Of a DNA stretch of 51,032 nt, positions 26,204-34,652 are shown one piece after another. The stretch comes from RGUW01 sp040399325. GTDB taxonomy: Bacteria; Cyanobacteriota; Cyanobacteriia; PCC-6307; Cyanobiaceae. The notes under the pieces were generated by a model. That model was given only the letters and a program-made list of their open reading frames with translations. It searched no databases and was not told the origin of the DNA. A program made the translations under genes and the position numbers. Each line of letters begins with the position of its first letter. Position 1 is the first letter of the stretch. Location of the stretch: assembly GCA_040399325.1 (NCBI GenBank), contig JBBASJ010000009.1:1-51032 (forward strand), given 5' to 3'.

Positions 26204-26811
26204 GCGGGCCCTGCAGGGCCGGCCAGCTGGAGGCGGCGGCAGAAGCCGCAACGGCCCCAACGCCCCATTTCGCCGGCGGGGGCAGGACTGCCGCACTGGG
26301 GGCAAACCGCCATGCCGTGCACATCAACCCGGCTGGGATGGCACTGCCAGTCGTGCTGAATCTGATTGCCCGCAGGGGGAGCCGAGGCAGGCGGCTCGGC
26401 CTGCTCAAAGCGCAGATCACGCAGCGTGAATCCGGCGGCCCGCAACGCCCCCAGCAGCTGATGCCGGTTGTAGCGCAGGGCCTGCAACCAGGGGCCTGGG
26501 GCTGCCCCCACGGTGAGCAGTCCGCCCTGCAGCCGCAGGGGCCGGCAGTGGGGCGCCAGCTGGGGCCCGGCCAGCCTGGGCCAGGCCTGCCAGAGCGCTG
26601 CCAGGTGGCCCGTGTGCTGCCAGTTGCGCTGCAGGGTGGTCAGGCAGTCGGACAGGGCCACGGCAGGGTCGGCCGGTTTGGGACCCAGCACCGAGACGCT
26701 GCCGATGAGAGTGCCTGTGCTGGTGCCGGTGCGGCTGCGACGGGAGCCGCCGCGGGCGCCGGCCCGGGCGTTGCCCCTGGAGCGACCTGGTTCGGACCGT
26801 GGTTGCGGCAT
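26197..26811 (-). CDS. DUF721 (DciA-like) protein with C-terminal zinc-ribbon
   Basis: Protein of 204 residues. After a basic Ser/Arg/Gly-rich start comes the DUF721 core: LSDCLTTLQRNWQHTGHLAA, LWQAWPRLAGPQLAPHCRPL and LTVGAAPGPWLQALRYNRHQ. A short C-terminal knuckle, CPQCGSPAPAGEMGRWGRCG followed by FC, supplies four Cys for zinc. DUF721 proteins include DciA, the helicase operator for DnaB loading in bacteria without DnaC; whether this cyanobacterial form has that role is inference. ATG 26811 gives MPQPRSEPGRSRG. It is divergent from vipp1 with 76 bases between starts. Confidence 0.82.
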   Translation of the reverse strand: MPQPRSEPGRSRGNARAGARGGSRRSRTGTSTGTLIGSVSVLGPKPADPAVALSDCLTTLQRNWQHTGHLAALWQAWPRLAGPQLAPHCRPLRLQGGLLTVGAAPGPWLQALRYNRHQLLGALRAAGFTLRDLRFEQAEPPASAPPAGNQIQHDWQCHPSRVDVHGMAVCPQCGSPAPAGEMGRWGRCGFCRRLQLAGPAGPAQ

Positions 26812-26887
26812 GGCCTGGTTGACGAAGCCCACGCGGCAGCACGGTCGCTGAAAGGCTAGCCTCGCCCCACGCCCCCAGAACGCGCCG

Positions 26888-27664
26888 ATGGGCTTCTTCG
26901 ACCGCCTCAGCCGCCTGCTGCGCGCCAACGCCAATGATCTGATCAGCAGGGCCGAAGACCCGGTCAAGATCCTGGAGCAGTCGGTCGCCGACATGCAGGC
27001 CGACCTGGTGAAGCTTCGCCAGGCCGTGGCCGCGGCGATCGCCAGCCAGAAACGCATCGCCAACCAGGCCGAGCAGGCCGAGTCGCAGTCAAGGAGCTGG
27101 TACGAGCGGGCTGAGCTGGCCCTCAAGAAAGGTGAGGAGGATCTCGCCCGCGAAGCGTTGTCGCGCCGCAAGACCTACCAGGACTCGGCCACGGCCCTGA
27201 ACAACCAGCTGCAGAGCCAGGCCGGCCAGGTCGACACCCTCAAGCGCAGCCTGGTGGCCCTTGAGGCCAAGATCGCCGAGGCCAAGACCAAGAAAGACAT
27301 GCTCAAGGCCCGGGCCCAGGCCGCCCAGGCCCAGGTGCAGCTGCAGAGCGCTGTCGGAGCCCTGGGCACCAACACCTCCATGGCCGCCTTCGAGCGCATG
27401 GAAGAGAAGGTGGAGGCCCTGGAGGCCCGCAGCCAGGCCGCGGCCGAGCTCGCCGGTGCCGATCTCGAGAGCCAGTTCCTGGCCCTCGAAGGGGGTAACG
27501 ACGTCGATGACGAGCTCGCCGCCCTCCGGAACCGTCTCGAGGGCAGCCCCGCGGCAGCCGGGCTCCCTGCGGCCAATGGGCCCGCACCCCAGCTGGAGCC
27601 GGTGAAGGTCGCCGAGGTGGACGCCGAACTGGAGGAGCTCAAACGCTCGATCGACAAGCTCTGA
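26888..27664 (+). CDS. vipp1: Vipp1/IM30 (PspA-family ESCRT-III-like protein)
   Basis: Coiled-coil membrane-remodelling protein needed for thylakoid biogenesis. The product is 258 residues: amphipathic helix MGFFDRLSRLLRANANDLIS, then long heptad-rich helices (MQADLVKLRQAVAAAIASQK, YERAELALKKGEEDLAREAL, then LEAKIAEAKTKKDMLKARAQ). A C-terminal acidic tail after a Pro/Ala linker ends VDAELEELKRSIDKL. That final helix beyond the PspA core is the feature that separates Vipp1 from PspA. Known members form large rings and rods at the inner membrane. It is followed by the thioredoxin gene after 68 bases. Confidence 0.93.
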   Translation: MGFFDRLSRLLRANANDLISRAEDPVKILEQSVADMQADLVKLRQAVAAAIASQKRIANQAEQAESQSRSWYERAELALKKGEEDLAREALSRRKTYQDSATALNNQLQSQAGQVDTLKRSLVALEAKIAEAKTKKDMLKARAQAAQAQVQLQSAVGALGTNTSMAAFERMEEKVEALEARSQAAAELAGADLESQFLALEGGNDVDDELAALRNRLEGSPAAAGLPAANGPAPQLEPVKVAEVDAELEELKRSIDKL

Positions 27665-27732
27665 GGCCCTGGCGGGGTCGCGGTCGCCGACGCCGGCCTC
27701 CATACAATCGCTGCACTGGATCCCCCTCTGTC

Positions 27733-28053
27733 GTGGCCGTCTCTGAGTTCACCGATGCCAACTTCGCCGCGGAGGTACTCGACTGCGGCGGCGCGGTGCT
27801 GGTCGACGTCTGGGCCAACTGGTGTGGCCCCTGCCGGCTGATGGCCCCGCTCATGGACTGGGCCGCCGGCGACTACGGCGATCGGCTCAAGGTGGGCAAA
27901 CTCGAGGCCGACGGCAACCCCCAGAGCCGTGACGGGTATCGCATCCAGGGCCTGCCCACCCTGATTCTGTTCAAGGGGGGCCAGGAGGTGGCCCGCCATG
28001 AAGGGGCGATGGCCAAACCGCAGCTCAAGGCCTTCCTCGATGCCCACCTCTGA
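27733..28053 (+). CDS. Thioredoxin
   Basis: Protein of 106 residues with the thioredoxin fold: strand AVLVDVWANWCGPCRLMAPL with the redox motif WCGPC at about residues 30-34, a KVGKLEADGNPQSRDGYRIQ middle and the cis-Pro loop GLPTLILFKGG. It reduces protein disulfides in the cytosol. The family usually has D at the position after VDVWA; here DVWANWCGPC is standard. The start is GTG at 27733. Its 3' end overlaps the aminotransferase start by 14 bases in another frame. Confidence 0.95.
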   Translation: MAVSEFTDANFAAEVLDCGGAVLVDVWANWCGPCRLMAPLMDWAAGDYGDRLKVGKLEADGNPQSRDGYRIQGLPTLILFKGGQEVARHEGAMAKPQLKAFLDAHL

Positions 28054-29251
28054 GCGGCTGAGCCGCCGGGTCGCTGCCCTGGGCAGCGGCGTCTTCGCCC
28101 GCAACGACCAGCGCAAGTCGCATTACAGCCTGCGTGCCGCCGCCCCAGGCGCGGCCCTGCCGCCCCTGCTGGACCTGTCGCTCGGTTCAACCGACCTGCA
28201 ACCGCCGGCCGCAGCCCTTGAAGCCATGGCCGCGGCGCTGCCCGACCCGGGCAGCGCCGCCTACTGCATGCATGCCGCGACGGCACCGTTTCGCCGCGCC
28301 GTGGCGGGCTGGGCCGCCCGGCGCTTCGGGGTGACGGTGGATCCCGAGCGCGAGGTGCTGCTGCTGGTGGGATCCCAGGAGGGCACCGCCCATCTGCCCC
28401 TGGTGGTGCTCAACCCTGGCGACAGGGCCCTGCTGCTGGATCCCTTCTACCCATCGCACCTGGGCGGCCTGCAGCTGGCCTCGGCCGACCCGGTGCTGCT
28501 GCCGCTGCGCAGCGAAGAGGGCTGGCGCCCCAACTTTGACGCGCTCGATGCCGCCACCTGGAGCCAGATCCGCCTGATGGTGCTGGGCTTTCCGCACAAC
28601 CCGACGGCCACCACCGGCGAACAGGCCTGGGTCGACGCTGCGGTGAGCAAGGCCATGGCCCACGGGTGCGTGCTGGCCCATGACAACCCCTACGTGGACC
28701 TGGCCCTCGAGGGCGAGGCCCCGGCCCTGCTGCGCAATCCGGCCTGGCGCCAGTGCGGCATCGAGTTCTTTTCGCTGTCGAAGAGCTGGTGCCTGGGGGG
28801 CTACCGGCTCGCCTTTGCGATCGGCGCCGAATGGCTGATCACAGGCCTCAGGCAACTCAAGGGGGTGGTTGATTTCAACCAGTCCCTGGCCCTGCAGGCC
28901 GGGGCCATTGCAGCCCTGGAGCAGGCCGGCGACTGGCCTGGGCAGCTCTGCGTCACCTACCGCGAACGGCGCGACCGCATGGCGGCAGCGCTCGAAGCGG
29001 TGGGCTGGCCGGTGCCACGACCGTCGATGGCGTTGTACCTGTGGCTGCCCCTGCCGCCCGCAGCCCAGGCGGCGGGGCTGGATTCTGAGGGGTTCTGTGC
29101 AGCCCTGCTGGAGGCGACCGGCGTCGCCCTCACCCCTGGCAATGGCTTCGGACCTTCGGGCGAGGGTTGGTTGCGCCTGGCCCTGGTGCATCCGATCGAG
29201 CAGCTCGAAGCAGGTGCCGAGCGCATCGGCCGGTGGCTGGCCAGCCTCTGA
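28040..29251 (+). CDS. Class I/II PLP-dependent aminotransferase
   Basis: Protein of 403 residues, fold-type I. Cofactor site residues: GSQEGTAHL near residue 113, PHNPTATTGEQ (Asn contacting PLP), AHDNPYVDLAL (Asp/Tyr pair) and Schiff-base lysine FFSLSKSWCLGGYRLAFAIG. C-terminal substrate Arg lies in GEGWLRLALVHP. This resembles succinyl-DAP/LL-DAP aminotransferase-type and alanine-type enzymes used in amino-acid synthesis; the exact substrate is not fixed by what I can see. It overlaps thioredoxin by 14 bases and birA by 19. Confidence 0.85.
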   Translation: MPTSERLSRRVAALGSGVFARNDQRKSHYSLRAAAPGAALPPLLDLSLGSTDLQPPAAALEAMAAALPDPGSAAYCMHAATAPFRRAVAGWAARRFGVTVDPEREVLLLVGSQEGTAHLPLVVLNPGDRALLLDPFYPSHLGGLQLASADPVLLPLRSEEGWRPNFDALDAATWSQIRLMVLGFPHNPTATTGEQAWVDAAVSKAMAHGCVLAHDNPYVDLALEGEAPALLRNPAWRQCGIEFFSLSKSWCLGGYRLAFAIGAEWLITGLRQLKGVVDFNQSLALQAGAIAALEQAGDWPGQLCVTYRERRDRMAAALEAVGWPVPRPSMALYLWLPLPPAAQAAGLDSEGFCAALLEATGVALTPGNGFGPSGEGWLRLALVHPIEQLEAGAERIGRWLASL

Positions 29252-30006
29252 AGGCCTGGCGGCTGCGACGGCTGCCGGTGTGTGCCAGCACCGAGCGCGA
29301 ACTCGACCGCTGGCTGCTGCAGCTGCAACCCGACCTGAATCTGCACACCAGCGGCCTGGCCGTTGTGGCCCGGCGTCAGCGCCATGGCCACGGGCAGCAC
29401 GGCCGCGCCTGGCTCTCGGAGCCGGGGGGGCTCTGGCTGAGCGCCGCCTTCGACTGGCCATGCGCTGCCATGGGCGGCGCTCCGCTGACCCTGGCAGCCG
29501 CCGTGGGCATGGCCCTGCAACTCGAGCAGCTGGGGCTGCAGCCCCAGATCAAATGGCCCAACGATCTGTTGCTCGAGGGGCGCAAGCTGGGGGGCATCCT
29601 GGCGGGGCTGAGGCTGGCCGGTGGGCGGGTGCGCTGGGCCCGGGTGGGGCTGGGGCTCAACGGTGTCAACCGGCTCCCCGTGGGCGCCATCGCCGTGGGA
29701 GAAGCGATGCAGCGCCTGCGCCGGCCGGATGGCCCGGTCGACCGCTTTCACCCGCGGGCCACGGCCCAGGCCCTGCTGCCCCGGGCGCTGGCGGCACTGA
29801 GCTGGGCCCGAGCCCACAGCACCCAACCCGAGCTGGTGCTGGCCCTGGCTGAAGCACGGCTGCACCGACCGGCTGCAGGCCACTGCCACGAGGGCAGGAT
29901 CTGGCAGATCGATGGCCTGACCGCTGGCGGCGGTCTGCGCCTGCAGCACCGCGGTGAGCGGCTGGTGCTGACGCGCGCTGGGCTCAGCCCAGCAATTCCT
30001 TTCTGA
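29233..30006 (+). CDS. birA: Biotin--[acetyl-CoA carboxylase] ligase (no DNA-binding domain)
   Basis: Attaches biotin to the acetyl-CoA carboxylase carrier protein for fatty acid synthesis. About 255 residues. Motifs: RRQRHGHGQHGRAWLSEPGG (degenerate form of the GRGRxGRxW biotinyl-AMP loop), LWLSAAFDWP, and the catalytic IKWPNDLLLEGRKLGGILAG with its Lys, then VGLGLNGVN. There is no N-terminal helix-turn-helix, so it is a class I ligase, not a repressor. Start GTG 29233 (VAGQPLKAWRLRR) is the best of several weak options; CTG 29248 directly at the upstream stop is also possible. The loop departs from consensus (HGHGQHG for GRGRxG), but the rest is convincing. Confidence 0.88.
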   Translation: MAGQPLKAWRLRRLPVCASTERELDRWLLQLQPDLNLHTSGLAVVARRQRHGHGQHGRAWLSEPGGLWLSAAFDWPCAAMGGAPLTLAAAVGMALQLEQLGLQPQIKWPNDLLLEGRKLGGILAGLRLAGGRVRWARVGLGLNGVNRLPVGAIAVGEAMQRLRRPDGPVDRFHPRATAQALLPRALAALSWARAHSTQPELVLALAEARLHRPAAGHCHEGRIWQIDGLTAGGGLRLQHRGERLVLTRAGLSPAIPF

Positions 30007-30418
30007 GGGTCTGGATGCGGGCCAGCAGTTCGGCCCGCTTCTGCGATTTGAGGGCGTTGCGACCCAGAAAGTTCAGGGCGCTGATCAGACCCACCAGCTC
30101 AAGCAGACGCCCGAGCATGGGAATGTCATTGAGCGCATCGAGGGTGGCCCCGGTGAGCTTCACCACAAACCCCGCGGCCGCCAGGATGGCCACCAGGCGC
30201 AGCGCCGGCAGCAGTTCGGCCAGCGATCGCAGGTTCAGGGCGGCCAATCGTGCCAGCAGCTGGTTGAGCAGCTGCAGGGGCAGACCGAGCAGCTGGGGGG
30301 CCGCCTTGGGGAGCGCCAGCGGCGCCTCCAGGGTCAGGGGGATGGGCAGGACCCCTGGCGCGGGCTCCTGGGGCAGGGTCTGCAGGGCGTTCTCCTGCTG
30401 ATCGGTCGGCACCGGCAT
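29984..30418 (-). CDS. CAAD-domain membrane protein
   Basis: About 145 residues. The N-terminal half is Pro/Gln/Leu-rich, and the C-terminal domain LPALRLVAILAAAGFVVKLT, with LDALNDIPMLGRLLELVGLI and LKSQKRAELLARIQTLRKEL, fits the CAAD domain (cyanobacterial aminoacyl-tRNA synthetase appended domain; shared with CURT1 thylakoid-curvature proteins). Two membrane helices are flanked by amphipathic helices, so it is likely in the thylakoid or inner membrane. Start candidates are ATG 30418 (used) and ATG 30442. It converges on birA with a 23-base overlap and is preceded by cysK on the same strand. Confidence 0.82.
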   Translation of the reverse strand: MPVPTDQQENALQTLPQEPAPGVLPIPLTLEAPLALPKAAPQLLGLPLQLLNQLLARLAALNLRSLAELLPALRLVAILAAAGFVVKLTGATLDALNDIPMLGRLLELVGLISALNFLGRNALKSQKRAELLARIQTLRKELLG

Positions 30419-30461
30419 GGCGCTCCGGATCGTGGGGGCCATCACCTTTATAAAGGTTTCT

Positions 30462-31442
30462 TCACGTCAGGGCCATCCCTTTGGCATCAAACACCCCTTC
30501 AAACAACACCGACGACAGATAGCGCTCACCCGAGTCGGGCAACACCACCACGATGGTGCGCCCCGCCAACGACGGCTCCCTGGCCAGGCGCAGCGCGACC
30601 GCGGCCGCGGCCCCGCAGGAGATGCCGGCCAGAATGCCCTCTTCGCGCATGAGGCGGCGGGCCATGGTCACCGCCTCCTCATCGCTCACGGTCTCAACGC
30701 GGTCCACCAGATCAAGATCCAGGTTGGCCGGGACAAAACCGGCGCCGATGCCCTGGATCTTGTGGGGACCGGGGCGCACCGCGTCCCCGGCACGGGTCTG
30801 GCTGATGACCGGGCTGCTGGTCGGCTCCACCGCCACCGAGACCAGGGGCTTGCCCAGGGTGGTCTTGATGTAGCGGCTGACGCCGCTGATGGTGCCGCCC
30901 GTGCCGACACCAGCGACCAGCACATCGACCTGGCCGCCGGTGTCGTCCCAGATCTCCGGACCGGTGGTGTCGTGATGGATGCGGGGGTTGGCCGGGTTGG
31001 CGAACTGCTGCAGCAGCACATAGCGCTGCGGATCCGAGGCCGCCAGCTCCTTGGCGGCATTGATGGCCCCGGGCATGCCCAGGCGCCCTTCGGTGAGCAG
31101 CAATCTGGCGCCATAGGCGGTGAGCAGCTTGCGCCGCTCCAGGCTCATGGTCTCGGGCATGGTGAGCGTCAGGGGAATGCCCCGAGACGCCGCCACAAAG
31201 GCGAGCGCGATGCCGGTGTTGCCACTGGTGGGCTCGATCAGCTCCTTGCCGGGCCCCAGCAGGCCATCCTGTTCGGCCTGCCAGATCATGGCCGCGCCGA
31301 TGCGGCACTTGACCGAATAGGCCGGATTGCGACCTTCGATCTTGGCCAGCACCCGGGCCTGGCAGCCCTCGGTGACCCGGTTGAGCTGCACCAGGGGGGT
31401 GCGACCGATGCTGAGACTGTTGTCGGCGTAGATGCTGCTCAC
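30462..31442 (-). CDS. cysK: Cysteine synthase A (O-acetylserine sulfhydrylase)
   Basis: Makes cysteine from O-acetylserine and sulfide with PLP, cytosolic. The protein of 326 residues has LARIEGRNPAYSVKCR-type Lys region (NPAYSVKCRIGAAMIW), phosphate/acyl loop EPTSGNTGIALAF, and VAGVGTGGTISGVSRYI for PLP phosphate, ending ILAGISCGAAAAVALRLARE and VVLPDSGERYLSSVLF. The order and length match CysK; VKCR instead of VKDR after the Lys is common in this family. It is the last gene of the crp-phoB-phoR-cysK chain, with its start overlapping the phoR stop by 4 bases. Confidence 0.96.
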   Translation of the reverse strand: MSSIYADNSLSIGRTPLVQLNRVTEGCQARVLAKIEGRNPAYSVKCRIGAAMIWQAEQDGLLGPGKELIEPTSGNTGIALAFVAASRGIPLTLTMPETMSLERRKLLTAYGARLLLTEGRLGMPGAINAAKELAASDPQRYVLLQQFANPANPRIHHDTTGPEIWDDTGGQVDVLVAGVGTGGTISGVSRYIKTTLGKPLVSVAVEPTSSPVISQTRAGDAVRPGPHKIQGIGAGFVPANLDLDLVDRVETVSDEEAVTMARRLMREEGILAGISCGAAAAVALRLAREPSLAGRTIVVVLPDSGERYLSSVLFEGVFDAKGMALT

Positions 31443-32635
31443 CGAGCCTGGTCGAGCTGAACTGGGGGCACCCTAGGCAGCGGCGGCGAAGCCGGCAGGA
31501 TCAACTCGACCACGGCACCGCCTCCGGCACCACCACCGGCACCAGCAGCGGCATGGCCCTGATTGCCGGCCACCACCCGGCCGCCCTGACTGGCCACGAT
31601 CTGCTGCACGATCGCCAGGCCCAGACCGCTGCCGGTGCGGGCACCGCGCGCCCGCGAGGGGTCGCCCCGGTAAAAGCGCTCGAACACATGCTCCAGGTCG
31701 TCAGGGCTGAACCCGGGGCCCTGATCGAGCACCGCCAGCACGCACCAACGCCCCCGCGGCCTGATCTGCACCGTGATCGTGCCGCCCTCGGGGCTGTAGC
31801 GCAGGGCATTGTCGAGCAGGTTGAGCAGGGCCCGGTGCACCCGGGCGCCATCGCCCTGGATGCGCGCCGGCTGCTGGGCATCGCGCAGCACCAGCTGCAC
31901 ACCGCGGCGTTCGGCCAGGGGCCTGAGCCCCTGCCAGACCTGCTCCACCAGGGCGGGGGCATCAAACCAGTGCTGGCTGGCGCTGGGGTCGGGAAGGCTG
32001 TTTTCCAGCCGCGACAGTTCGAGCAGATCCCCGACCAGCTGCTGCAGCCGCAGCAGTTCGCGCTGCAGGCGCTCCACCAGCACCCCGGTGGCGGGGGTGA
32101 CCCTGGCGGCAAGGCTCTCGCCCACCAGCAGCAGCGCCGTGAGCGGGGTTTTGAGCTCGTGCGCCACATCGCTGACCCAGCGCTCCTGCTGGGCCAGCTG
32201 GGCTTCGAGCGAACGCCGACTGGTGAGCAGCAGGGCCAGCCAGCCCCCGTCGGCCGGCATCACCAACAACTCGAGTTCGCCTTCGGGCGACACCCACTCG
32301 AGGCGCAGCGACCGATCCTGGCGGCGGGCGAGATGCACGGCTTCCAGCAGGGTCTGATCACGGCACAGCAGGGCCAGGGGCGTGCCTTGCCAGAGGCGGC
32401 CGTTGTCGACCTGCAGCAGTCGCTGGGCCCGAAGGTTGAGGTGCACCACCCGATCGGCGCGATCGAGCATGAGCCAGCCACTGGGGGAGCTGTCGATCCA
32501 GCCCAGCAGCCGCCGCAGCGACAGCCCCCGGAGGCTGCCGCGGCCATCGCGCCAGTGGACCAGCTGGGCCAGCAGCAGCCCCAGCGCCAGGCCGATCAGC
32601 AGGCCCGCTGCCCAGGCCGCCAGGGCACCGCTCAT
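31439..32635 (-). CDS. phoR: Phosphate-regulon sensor histidine kinase (PhoR/SphS)
   Basis: Protein of 398 residues. One N-terminal membrane helix (LAAWAAGLLIGLALGLLLAQ), a PAS-like region (SSPSGWLMLDRADRVVHLNL), then DHp H-box VSDVAHELKTPLTALLLVGE with the phosphorylated His, N-box LLNLLDNALRYSPEGG, G1 VLDQGPGFSPDD, F-box VFERFYRGDPSRA and G2 RTGSGLGLAIVQQIVASQGG. It has no periplasmic sensor domain and no HAMP, the layout of cyanobacterial SphS, which senses phosphate status with PhoU/Pst. A Gly/Ala/His-rich stretch near the C terminus is odd. It is coupled on both sides by ATGA overlaps. Confidence 0.93.
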   Translation of the reverse strand: MSGALAAWAAGLLIGLALGLLLAQLVHWRDGRGSLRGLSLRRLLGWIDSSPSGWLMLDRADRVVHLNLRAQRLLQVDNGRLWQGTPLALLCRDQTLLEAVHLARRQDRSLRLEWVSPEGELELLVMPADGGWLALLLTSRRSLEAQLAQQERWVSDVAHELKTPLTALLLVGESLAARVTPATGVLVERLQRELLRLQQLVGDLLELSRLENSLPDPSASQHWFDAPALVEQVWQGLRPLAERRGVQLVLRDAQQPARIQGDGARVHRALLNLLDNALRYSPEGGTITVQIRPRGRWCVLAVLDQGPGFSPDDLEHVFERFYRGDPSRARGARTGSGLGLAIVQQIVASQGGRVVAGNQGHAAAGAGGGAGGGAVVELILPASPPLPRVPPVQLDQAR

Positions 32636-33456
32636 CCGAAGCGGTATCCGAAACCCCTCACCGTCAACAGGTGAACGGGATCAGACGGATTGGCCTCGAG
32701 CTTTTCACGCAACCAGCGGATGTGCACATCGACGGTCTTGCTGTCGCCGATGTAGTCGTATCCCCAGATCTGCTCGAGCAGTTTGTCGCGACTCCAGACC
32801 CGGCGAGGGTTGCGCATGAACAGCTCCAGCAGCCGGTATTCCTTGGGAGAGAGATTCACCTGCAGTCCGTCGCGGGTGACGCGGCACTCCTCTGGATAGA
32901 GGCGCAGGTTGGCGTGCTCCAGCATGCTGGGCTGCTCCTGCTGGGTGCTGGAACGACGCAACAGGGCCCTGCAGCGGGCGACCAACTCACGCATGCCAAA
33001 GGGTTTGACCAGGTAGTCGTCGGCTCCGACCTCGAGCCCGAGCACCCGGTCAGTCTCGCTGTCCCGGGCGCTGACCACCAGGATCGGCACGGCATTGCGG
33101 GCGGCGCGCAGGGCGCGGCAGACCTCGAGCCCCCCCAGCCCGGGCAGCATCAGATCCAGCACCATCAGGGCAAAGACCGGCTCGTGGCCCGCCTTCTGCA
33201 ACAGGTTGAGCGCGTCACGGCCATTGCCGACGGCGGTGACGAGAAAGCCCTCGATCTGCAGAGCTTCGCGAATCGTCTCCCGGATCGTCTCGTCGTCTTC
33301 GACCAGCAGCAACGGGACCTCCATGGCCCCATTGTCTTCGCTTTGCGCGCTGCTGTCATCCAGGTTTTCAGACGGATCAGAGGCCCCAGCCGCTGCCGGT
33401 GGCGCACCGAGGTGGGTCTGCCCGTTGCCGTTCGCGTCGAACGGATGCAGGGTCAT
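32632..33456 (-). CDS. phoB: Phosphate-regulon response regulator (PhoB/SphR)
   Basis: OmpR/PhoB-type regulator. Receiver domain with acidic pocket LLLVEDDETIRE, phospho-acceptor Asp in LMVLDLMLPGLGG, VVSARD and LVKPFGMREL; C-terminal winged helix with NLSPKEYRLLELFMRNPRRV and the recognition part SKTVDVHIRWLREKLEANPS, ending LLTVRGFGYRFG. Start: ATG 33456 overlaps the crp stop by ATGA, like the other junctions in this operon, and gives 274 residues with a 44-residue polar extension; ATG 33324 (MEVPLLLVEDD) would give the normal 230. Its target sites should look like the Pho box upstream of pstS at 38758-38787. Confidence 0.93.
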   Translation of the reverse strand: MTLHPFDANGNGQTHLGAPPAAAGASDPSENLDDSSAQSEDNGAMEVPLLLVEDDETIRETIREALQIEGFLVTAVGNGRDALNLLQKAGHEPVFALMVLDLMLPGLGGLEVCRALRAARNAVPILVVSARDSETDRVLGLEVGADDYLVKPFGMRELVARCRALLRRSSTQQEQPSMLEHANLRLYPEECRVTRDGLQVNLSPKEYRLLELFMRNPRRVWSRDKLLEQIWGYDYIGDSKTVDVHIRWLREKLEANPSDPVHLLTVRGFGYRFG

Positions 33457-34088
33457 CGGCTGGCGGGCAGGAATCCGATCACCAGACGGCGCTGGGCATC
33501 GATCTGCAGCCAGCCCTCATCGCGCAGGGCGCCGAGGATGCGGGTCACGGTCACGCGGGTGGTACTCAGGGCCGCGGCGATGTCCTGGTGGGTGAGCTTG
33601 ATGTTGAGCCGCAGACCCTGGTCACAGGGCTGGCCGTAGCTGGTGGCCAGCAGCTCGAGAAACCCGCGCACCCGCTCTTCGATGCGGCGCAGACCGAGCA
33701 GGGCCAGCAGCGCCTCGCTCTGGCGGTAACGCTGGCCCACGGCCTGGAGCAACCCGATGGCCAGGGCCGGATTGCGGGCGATCGCATCACAGCTCACACA
33801 CAGCAGGTCGGTGTCGACCATGGTGATCGCCGCATAGGCCTCAACCTGGGTGAGGGGATCGCCAAAGGGTTCGTTGGCGCCGGCCAGGCCCAGCAGCAGC
33901 TCATCGCCCTGCATCGAGATGGCGGTCAGCTTGACCATGCCGCGCACCACCAGCCAGACGCTGTTCTTGAGCAGGGGCACCGTGCTCCCCGCGCTCAGAT
34001 GCACGATGTTGTTGTTGTTGTAGCTGGCCTCGAGCAGATCGCGAAAGCCGTCGGAACGGCTGGCATCGCGGGCTGGGGTGAAGACCAT
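33453..34088 (-). CDS. Crp/Fnr-family transcriptional regulator (possibly PtrA-like)
   Basis: Protein of 211 residues: an N-terminal cyclic-nucleotide-like beta-roll (SAGSTVPLLKNSVWLVVRGM, then VKLTAISMQGDELLLGLAGA), a long dimer helix (LLQAVGQRYRQSEALLALLG), and a C-terminal winged HTH KLTHQDIAAALSTTRVTVTR. It lacks the full cAMP pocket (no RxSxxxE), so it may bind another ligand or none. It is first in a chain of ATGA-coupled genes with phoB, phoR and cysK, which ties it to phosphate starvation. Marine Synechococcus PtrA is a Crp-type phosphate regulator; orthology here is inference. Confidence 0.88.
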   Translation of the reverse strand: MVFTPARDASRSDGFRDLLEASYNNNNIVHLSAGSTVPLLKNSVWLVVRGMVKLTAISMQGDELLLGLAGANEPFGDPLTQVEAYAAITMVDTDLLCVSCDAIARNPALAIGLLQAVGQRYRQSEALLALLGLRRIEERVRGFLELLATSYGQPCDQGLRLNIKLTHQDIAAALSTTRVTVTRILGALRDEGWLQIDAQRRLVIGFLPASR

Positions 34089-34256
34089 GACTGGGCCCTT
34101 GGTGGGTTGGCGTCAAGCTACGAAGCAGGGTCAGGGCACGGGCAAAGCCTGGGTAGTGCAGCGATTAAGAGCTGGTTAGCCCCGGTGCTGCCGCAACCTT
34201 GCAGCACACTGGCCCGTTGGTGTTCATCTCTGCCGCGCTGTGACGCCTGCCGCTCT

Positions 34257-34652
34257 GTGACGCTGCCCCCCTCTTCACAGATCTCGGCAGCCCTGCTGGT
34301 GGCCCTGGGGGCCGTTCCGGGGGCCTGGCTGCGATTTCGCCTGGTCAACCGGCTCGAACCGATGCTGCCGCGCAAGCACTGGGGCACCCTCACCGTGAAC
34401 CTGATCGCCTGCCTGGCCCTCGGGCTGATCGTGGCCCTCGCCCAGGGCTGCGGCGAGGCGGCCAGGCGCCAGCTGCTGCTGCTGTCGACCGGTTTTCTCG
34501 GCAGCTTCAGCACGTTTTCGAGCTTCATGGCCGAACTGCACGCCGTGCTGCAGCAGCGTCATTGGCGTGAGGCGCTGCTGCTGGCTGGCGGCTCGCTGCT
34601 GGGCGGCGTGCTGGCGGTCAGGCTCGGCCTGGTGATCGGGGGTGCACGGTGA
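34257..34652 (+). CDS. crcB: Fluoride channel CrcB/Fluc, subunit 1
   Basis: Protein of about 131 residues with four membrane helices. It begins LLVALGAVPGAWLRFRLVNR and has GTLTVNLIACLALGLIVALA with the conserved pore Asn. GFLGSFSTFSSFMAEL carries the Phe-box and the central Na+-site region. Fluc proteins export fluoride by forming an antiparallel dimer. GTG 34257 is the only reasonable in-frame start; the upstream frame is shadow. Its stop overlaps the GTG of a second crcB by four bases, so the channel is probably a heterodimer of two antiparallel subunits. No fluoride riboswitch was recognised upstream. Confidence 0.9.
   Translation: MTLPPSSQISAALLVALGAVPGAWLRFRLVNRLEPMLPRKHWGTLTVNLIACLALGLIVALAQGCGEAARRQLLLLSTGFLGSFSTFSSFMAELHAVLQQRHWREALLLAGGSLLGGVLAVRLGLVIGGAR

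Noticed and set aside
30417..31460. Long plus-strand frame opposite cysK
   Set aside because: Shadow; the minus strand has all CysK motifs.
34089..34256. Possible fluoride riboswitch ahead of crcB
   Set aside because: No match to the crcB RNA motif could be seen.
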